Shown here: positions 59,162 to 64,000 of the stretch, in pieces
Position numbering within the stretch: position 1 is the first letter of the stretch
How the letters are laid out: every line of letters starts with the position of its first letter
Assembly (NCBI GenBank): GCA_933228675.1
Contig: OW121741.1
Coordinates: forward strand, 119,705,564-119,769,563
Length of the DNA: 64,000 bases
Direction of reading: 5' to 3'
Source of the DNA: Stomorhina lunata
Taxonomy: Eukaryota > Arthropoda > Insecta > Diptera > Rhiniidae
Translations under genes and position numbers: made by a program
The notes under the pieces: generated by a model
The model's database searches: none
Seen by the model: only the letters and a program-made list of their open reading frames with translations
What the model was told of the DNA's origin: nothing

Positions 59162-62100
59162 CACAGTGGTTTACGGACGCTTTTTTTTGGAAATAATTCT
59201 GTAACTTTTGAACGATTGGAGATATTTGAATGAAATTTGGCATGGTGATAGTCAAGGAGTATTCGAGTTGGTTTTCAAAAGCACTGGCCCATGAGGGATC
59301 TGGAGAGTGCTTGATGGACCTTCAAAGTTGGTCACCTCGGGTGTTCGACCTTTTTAAAAATTCGCCAAAAATCCATTTATGAATGGATTGAAAAGAAATT
59401 TTAAACTTAAGTTCTCCTTCAGAAGGTCTACAAAAAATACGCTCACATGTGTAGTTTATCTCCTTTGGGTTTCGAGATATTTGGATAAAAGGAATTTTTG
59501 GGTTGATTTTTTACCTCTTTTTTTAAGCTTTTTTTGATCTGGTGGACGCATCTGAAGATCAAAAATTTTTTAAGAATATTCCTTAAAATTGTAACAAAAT
59601 TCTAAATAATTTTTGTGCAAGTTGGTTAAGATATCTTCTTTCGTTTAAAAGTTAAAAATATTCAAAGTTGAAACTTAAAAAAAATTTTGCTTTTTTTTGA
59701 GTTTTTCCCTAAAAGATAGCTATATTTTTTCACTAATAAAAAAATATTTTCTTAAGAAACATAAAAATAATTTTAAAGTTTTTAAAAGAAAACATAATGA
59801 GAATGCGTATAAAACAAATTTCTTGCTAATTGAACTTTTGGTCCTCGCACATGCCCCCTCCAAAAAATGCCAATTTGTAAAAAAAAATTTTGGTTTAAAT
59901 AAAAATTTCTCAAAAGGCAAAGCACCGATTTGAAAAAAATAATAATGTCCATATTTTCTAATATATCTTTTATTAATTGGAAAAGTTTTTTCTGAAACGA
60001 GCTGCAAATAGAGTCAGTGTTGCCATTTTTGTAAAAAAACTCATTTTTTGAAACCCTTTTTTCCCGAGTTGGGAATTGGGGAATTTTTTAGTTAAAATTG
60101 CAAATTTTGTTTAGTCTATTGCTTTTAGATCTTATTGGTCTACATGACTACAAATTTTCATTGAGATATCTTCATCTATGTCATTTCTACAAAATATCAA
60201 AAATTGAAATTATTTTCCTTCTAAAAGTAGAAAAATAATATTTTTTTGTTTTACGATACAAAGTGTAAAAATATTAACTCACTTAAAAAAGATTTTTAAT
60301 TGGTGTTCATCTCCTGGACTTTCTCGATCCAATGATACTAAACACGTGAATCAAGCTTCAATACATAGCCTATAAAAGCTCTGAAAACTTTGCCTCCCAT
60401 ATCATTTTTAAGCTAAATATTGGAGTATTGGAGAGTAATGTGTGCAAATAAAGTTAATGGTGCACAGTGGTATTAACTCTGCAATTTCTAAACTACTGGA
60501 CGGATTTTGACAAAATTTGGAACGTCAATAGAAGAGGTGTGAGGCTTTTAGATCAATTTTTAAGAACGTTTTTGTCGGTAGCACAGTGGGCTCTACAGTG
60601 GGCCAAAGTTGCCTACCTCGGGTATATAAAACATTTGGGGGCGTATAACTTTCCTCAATTGGGTCCGATCTAAAAGATTTTTACGTTTTCGAAAACTTCT
60701 TAAAAAAATTAAGAAAAAAACATGCTTACTTTACTACCTCATCTCATATAGTTTAAGAGATATTTGACTCCATAAAATTTTAGTATAATATTTTAACATT
60801 ACTTTGTAATTTTTCGCAAAAATCTCTAAAACTAAACAAGGTATTACGACTATTTTTGTACATAGTATGGACCTGTGTATGCGAAAATCAGAAATATAAA
60901 TTTCGGAACAAGTTCTGAAATTTAAATGAACATTTTTGAATACAGAAGAGTATGCTTTTCGCAAATTTGAGTTTTTTTTAGAAAACCGGCCCGTGTGACC
61001 CGATTAATAGCCGGGCTCTATCAGATTTTTGCACAGATATTAAAAACATTATACTAAATACAATTTTGTTAAAAAAAAGTTTTGAGATAAAATAAACAAT
61101 TTTTTTACAGTCACAAACAACACAAGTTTTGTTAAAAAATGGCTGATTTTCGACTACCGCTGGTTGTAGGGTGCATGTCCAAAATTTTTAGAAATATAGT
61201 TTATACTGATCCCTCAAGTCCAGCCTTTTAAAAAATTTAAAAAACGAATTGAGCCTTTGAAAAAATTTTTCAAAAATATTGAAAAAATAATATTACTTTT
61301 TTGAAAAAAAAAAAAATTTTCAGGCTTTTTTCGGTACACAAACTTTGAAGAATTTTTCTGTGTTATTAAGTTTACATAATAAAGAACTTGTTTCTTCCAG
61401 TTCATTTAGAAATTTATCAGCAATCTTGCAGTATTTTTTTAAAAATTTAACGTAGTACAAGAAAAGACAAATAGGCCAAAAAAGGACAGAAGACATACCA
61501 TAAAAAGCAAAAAAAAAATTTTGGATTCAATTATCTCTTAAACTATAAGAGATAAGGTAGTAAAGTAAGCATGTTTTTTTCTTAATTTTTTTAAGAAGTT
61601 TTCGAAAACGTAAAAATCTTTTAGATCGGACCCAATTGAGGAAAGTTATACGCCCCCAAATGTTTTATATACCCGAGGTAGGCAACTTTGGCCCACTGTA
61701 GAGCCCACTGTGCTACCGACAAATACGTTCTTAAACATTGATCTAAAAGCCTCACACCTCTTCTATTGACGTTCCAAATTTTGTCAAAATCCGTCTAGTA
61801 GTTTAGAAATTGCAGAGTTAATACCACTGTGCACCATTAACTTTATTTGCACACATTACTCTCCAATACTCCAATATTTAGCTTAAAAATGCTATGGGAG
61901 GCATAGTTTTCAGAGCTTTTAAAGGCTATGTATTGAAGCTTGATACACGTGTTTAGTATCATTGGATCGGGAAAGTCCAGGAGATGAACACCAATTAAAA
62001 ATCTTTTTTAAGGGAGTTAATATTTTTACACTTTGTATCGTAAAACAAAAAAATATTATTTTTCTACTTTTAAAAGGAAAATAATTTCAATTTTTGATAT

Positions 62101-63133
62101 TTTGTAGAAATGACATAGATAAAGATATCTCAATGGAAATTTGTAGTCATGTAGACCAATAAGATATAAAAGCAATAGACTAAAAAAAATTTCAATTTTA
62201 ACTAAAAAATTCCCCAATTCCCAACCCGGGAAAAAAGGGTTTCAAAAAATGAGTTTTTTTACAAAAATGGCAACACTGACTCTATTTGCAGCTCGTTTCA
62301 GAAAAAACTTTTCTAATCAATAAAAGATATATTAGAAAATATGGACATTATTATTTTTTTCAAATCGGTGCTTTGCCTTTTGAGAAATTTTTATTTAAAC
62401 CAAAATTTTTTTTTACAAATTGGCATTTTTTGGAGAGGGCATGTGCGAGGACCAAAAGTCCAATTAGCAAGAAATTTGATTTATAAGCATTCTCATTATG
62501 TTTTCTTTTAAAAACTTTAAAAATATTTTTATGTTTCTTAAGAAAATATTTTTTTATTAGTGAAAAAATATAGCTATCTTTTAGGGAAAAACTCACAAAA
62601 AAGCGAAATTTTTTTTAAGTTTCAACTTTGAATATTTTTAACTTTTAAACGAAAGAAGATATCTATAACCAACTTGCACAAAAATTATTAAGAATTTTGT
62701 TAAAATTTTAACGAATATTCTTAAAAAATTTTTGATTTTCAGATGCGTCCACCAGATCAAAAAAAGCTTAAAAAAATAGGTAAAAAATCAACCCAAAAAT
62801 TCCTTTTTATCCAAATATCTCGAAACCCAAAGGAGATAACCTACACATGTAAGCGTATTTTTTGTAGACCTTCTGAAGGAGAACTTAAGTTTAAAATTTC
62901 TTTTCAATCCATTCATAAATGGATTTTTGGCGAATTTTTAAAAAAGTCGAACACCCGAGGTGACCAACTTTGAAGGTCCATCAATCACTCTTCAGACCCC
63001 GCATGGGCCAGTGCTTTTGAAAACCAACTTGAATACTCCTTGACTATCACCATGCCGAATTTCATTTAAATATCTCCAGTCGTTAAAAAGTTACGGAATT
63101 ATTTCCAAAAAAAAGCGTCCGTAAACCACTGTG
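59162..63133. mobile_element. CACAGTG-ended foldback element with 5-bp target duplication
   Basis: It starts CACAGTGGTTTACGGACGC and ends with the inverse. CCATG flanks both sides (59157-59161 and 63134-63138). Two inverted arms of about 1.6 kb (59162-60772 and 61525-63133) match at roughly 95% by eye, around a spacer of about 750 bp. Each arm contains a second internal end, CACAGTGGTATTAACTCTGC (60463, and inverse ending 61831), and AAAGTTGGTCACCTCGGG-type blocks. Terminal CACAGTG and a 5-bp GC-containing duplication fit Transib-type transposons. No transposase is present. Small mirrored frames (59697-59933 plus, 62360-62596 minus) persist only because the arms are alike. Confidence 0.8.
60773..61524. 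other. Unpaired spacer of the foldback element
   Basis: This is unique sequence between the two arms, including a GC-richer segment, GAAAACCGGCCCGTGTGACC, at about 60982 and CGACTACCGCTGGTTGTAGG near 61152. The minus frames at 60734-60964 and 61214-61405 have no recognisable domain. Confidence 0.5.
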
Positions 63134-63404
63134 CCATGGGCTATATGTTTTAAATTATTTTTTTTTTGTGTTATCATAACATGTACTTTTATCTACCCAT
63201 TCTATCTTATAGGTAAACACCGCCTTACTATTATCAAATCAATCCCATTGTGCACATAATATTGGTACTGGAACCGAACTAATAATATTAATCGTATATC
63301 CATTAAGATAATATATATATGTAAATTCCATATTTAAATAAAATTGCTAATAATGTACATATGTATATACATAGATTTAAATGAATAAAATAAATATTAC
63401 AATA

Positions 63405-63690
63405 CAGAGCCATTGATATCATTTTAGTATTATTACTGGTAATAATTAATGATATCATTATAATATCGTTATTTTTTAAAATCTCGACAAATATCGCGAA
63501 ACTATCGTTCTGCCTCTTATTATCGGTATCGTTAATGATATAATTTTTTTCAAAAATTATAATATCATTATCAAGTGTACCTTTTGTTAGGAGAAAGCTA
63601 TTACTTTCGAGTCTAAAATGATATCATTCTCGGAATTGCTTACCGAGAAAATGATATCGTTATGATATCATTACGATATCGTTTGGTTTG
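63405..63690. repeat. Cluster of ATGATATCATT palindromes
   Basis: GATATCATT, ATGATATCAT, CGATATCGTT and related short palindromes recur about a dozen times, forming the subterminal zone of the outer element. The pair CATTCTCGGAATTGCTTACCG / AGAAAATGATATC also forms a small inverted repeat. Similar words occur near the left end (58485-58560). Confidence 0.7.
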
Positions 63691-63769
63691 TTGGGTCATT
63701 TCAAAATTTAATTATATTAAATTTTTTTGATTTTAATCTGATTCGAAGGCGTGTAGACCACCTCAGAAG

Positions 63770-64000
63770 TAAAAAATTTTCGAGATAAATTTTCATAGAA
63801 AAATTATCGAGACAAATTTTTATAGAGAAATTTTGGAGACAAATTTTTATAGAAAAATTTTTGGAACAAATTTTTCTATAAAAATTTTCGAGACAAATTT
63901 TTCTATAAAAATTTTCGAGACAAATTTTTATAGAAAAATTTTCGAGACAAATTTTTATAGAAAAATTTTCGAAACAAATTTTTATAGAAAATTATAGAAA
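63770..64000. repeat. 27-bp minisatellite running off the window end
   Basis: About eight units of ACAAATTTTTATAGAAAAAT plus TTTCGAG. Two units at 63868-63925 carry CTATAAAAA instead of ATAGAAAAA, an apparent internal flip. The unit shares TATAGAAAAATTTT with the 30-31-bp family. The array is truncated by the window edge. Confidence 0.88.

Larger units (their letters stand above)
58708..63259 (+). pseudogene. Candidate four-exon reading frame split by a nested insertion
   Basis: Candidate exons are 58708-58726 (from ATGGGAAAAATA), 58793-58874, 58932-59023 and 63213-63259. Introns have good fly-type signals: GTAAGTG...TTTTTATTACAG (66 bp), GTATTG...TTTTTAG (57 bp), and GTAAGTG...TATCTTATAG, the last enlarged by the nested element. 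One frame runs through all four exons to a TAA at 63257 (80 codons including the stop), with a single internal TAA at 58838-58840. Exon 3 reads FIGRIRYLVSWGIQIKFLS. AATAAA follows at about 63337. No family is recognised. It may be a relic of the gene carried by the outer element, or a chance alignment of splice signals. Confidence 0.33.
58459..63695. mobile_element. Outer element with CCCAACAAACCAA inverted ends
   Basis: The left end CCCAACAAACCAAGAAACGA (58459) and the right end, read on the minus strand, CCCAACAAACCAAACGATAT (ending 63695) are inverted copies. Subterminal sequence on both sides is rich in ATGATATCATT-type palindromes (58485-58560 and 63415-63690). Without the nested 59162-63133 insertion the element would be about 1.26 kb. 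It may carry the split reading frame described separately. The superfamily is not recognised. TC flanks both ends, too short to prove a target duplication. Confidence 0.6.

Noticed and set aside
59162..59200. Full recombination signal sequence (heptamer, 12-bp spacer, nonamer)
   Set aside because: The heptamer matches exactly, but the nonamer position reads TTTTTTTTG rather than an ACAAAAACC-like sequence. Only the Transib-type terminus is supported.
60463..61831. A separate transposon nested inside the foldback element, bounded by internal CACAGTGG ends
   Set aside because: The flanks (TGGTG and CACCA) are inverted copies because they lie in the arms, not direct duplications. The internal ends are part of each arm.
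59697..62596. Near-identical 78-codon proteins on opposite strands as a duplicated gene pair
   Set aside because: They lie at mirrored positions in the two arms of a foldback element and are K/F-rich from A/T runs. Similarity reflects the arms, not selection.

Overview
This window reads as intergenic or intronic DNA from a very AT-rich animal genome, most likely a fly (Diptera). The clues are dispersed elements of the dipteran 'mini-me' type (a TATACCCTT...AAGGGTATTATAA core plus a GTCY-rich stretch), a fragment of an insect-type Tc/mariner transposase, tRNA-like SINE remnants, and candidate introns of 57-66 bp. I find no intact protein-coding gene, rRNA or functional tRNA. Nearly all long open frames lie in tandem repeats or low-complexity sequence.

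Layout. 1-6.6 kb: AT-rich sequence with scattered GCAACATGTTGC words, one GC-richer unidentified block (1.6-1.9 kb), and the first copy of a 'head plus array' unit (3.4-5.1 kb). 6.7-14.6 kb: two large minisatellites of 30 and 31 bp, with homogeneous cores at 7.3-8.2 and 12.35-13.6 kb. 15.5-26.5 kb: decayed long-period repeats built on GCAACATTTT or its complement, broken by quieter sequence and one candidate promoter near 25.13 kb. 26.6-32.0 kb: a 19-bp minisatellite that switches orientation at about 28.74 kb and again flanks a 1.5-kb non-repetitive island. 34.2-36.1 kb: a 31-bp array in which each unit contains a perfect 12-bp-arm hairpin. 36-45 kb: decayed mobile elements (mini-me-like, SINE, Tc/mariner).

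45.3-54.4 kb is bracketed by two inverted, matching ends that start CACAGTG. It holds three more 'head plus array' units, a non-LTR retrotransposon relic and an 843-bp inverted-repeat element. 54.5-55.5 kb is a 192-bp tandem repeat. 55.6-58.3 kb holds mini-me-like and retrotransposon relics.

58.46-63.70 kb is a nested structure. An outer element with CCCAACAAACCAA inverted ends carries what looks like a four-exon, 79-codon reading frame with one internal stop. A 3,972-bp near-palindromic element with CACAGTG ends and a 5-bp target duplication (CCATG) sits inside its third intron. The window ends inside another minisatellite (63.77 kb onward).

Most notable signals: (1) a 250-350-bp unique 'head' that always precedes the same minisatellite, in four copies and both orientations, which suggests a mobile element that carries or seeds satellite DNA; (2) CACAGTG-ended elements resembling Transib transposons and the RAG recombination-signal heptamer; (3) several 30-31-bp satellites from one superfamily, homogenised locally into different variants.
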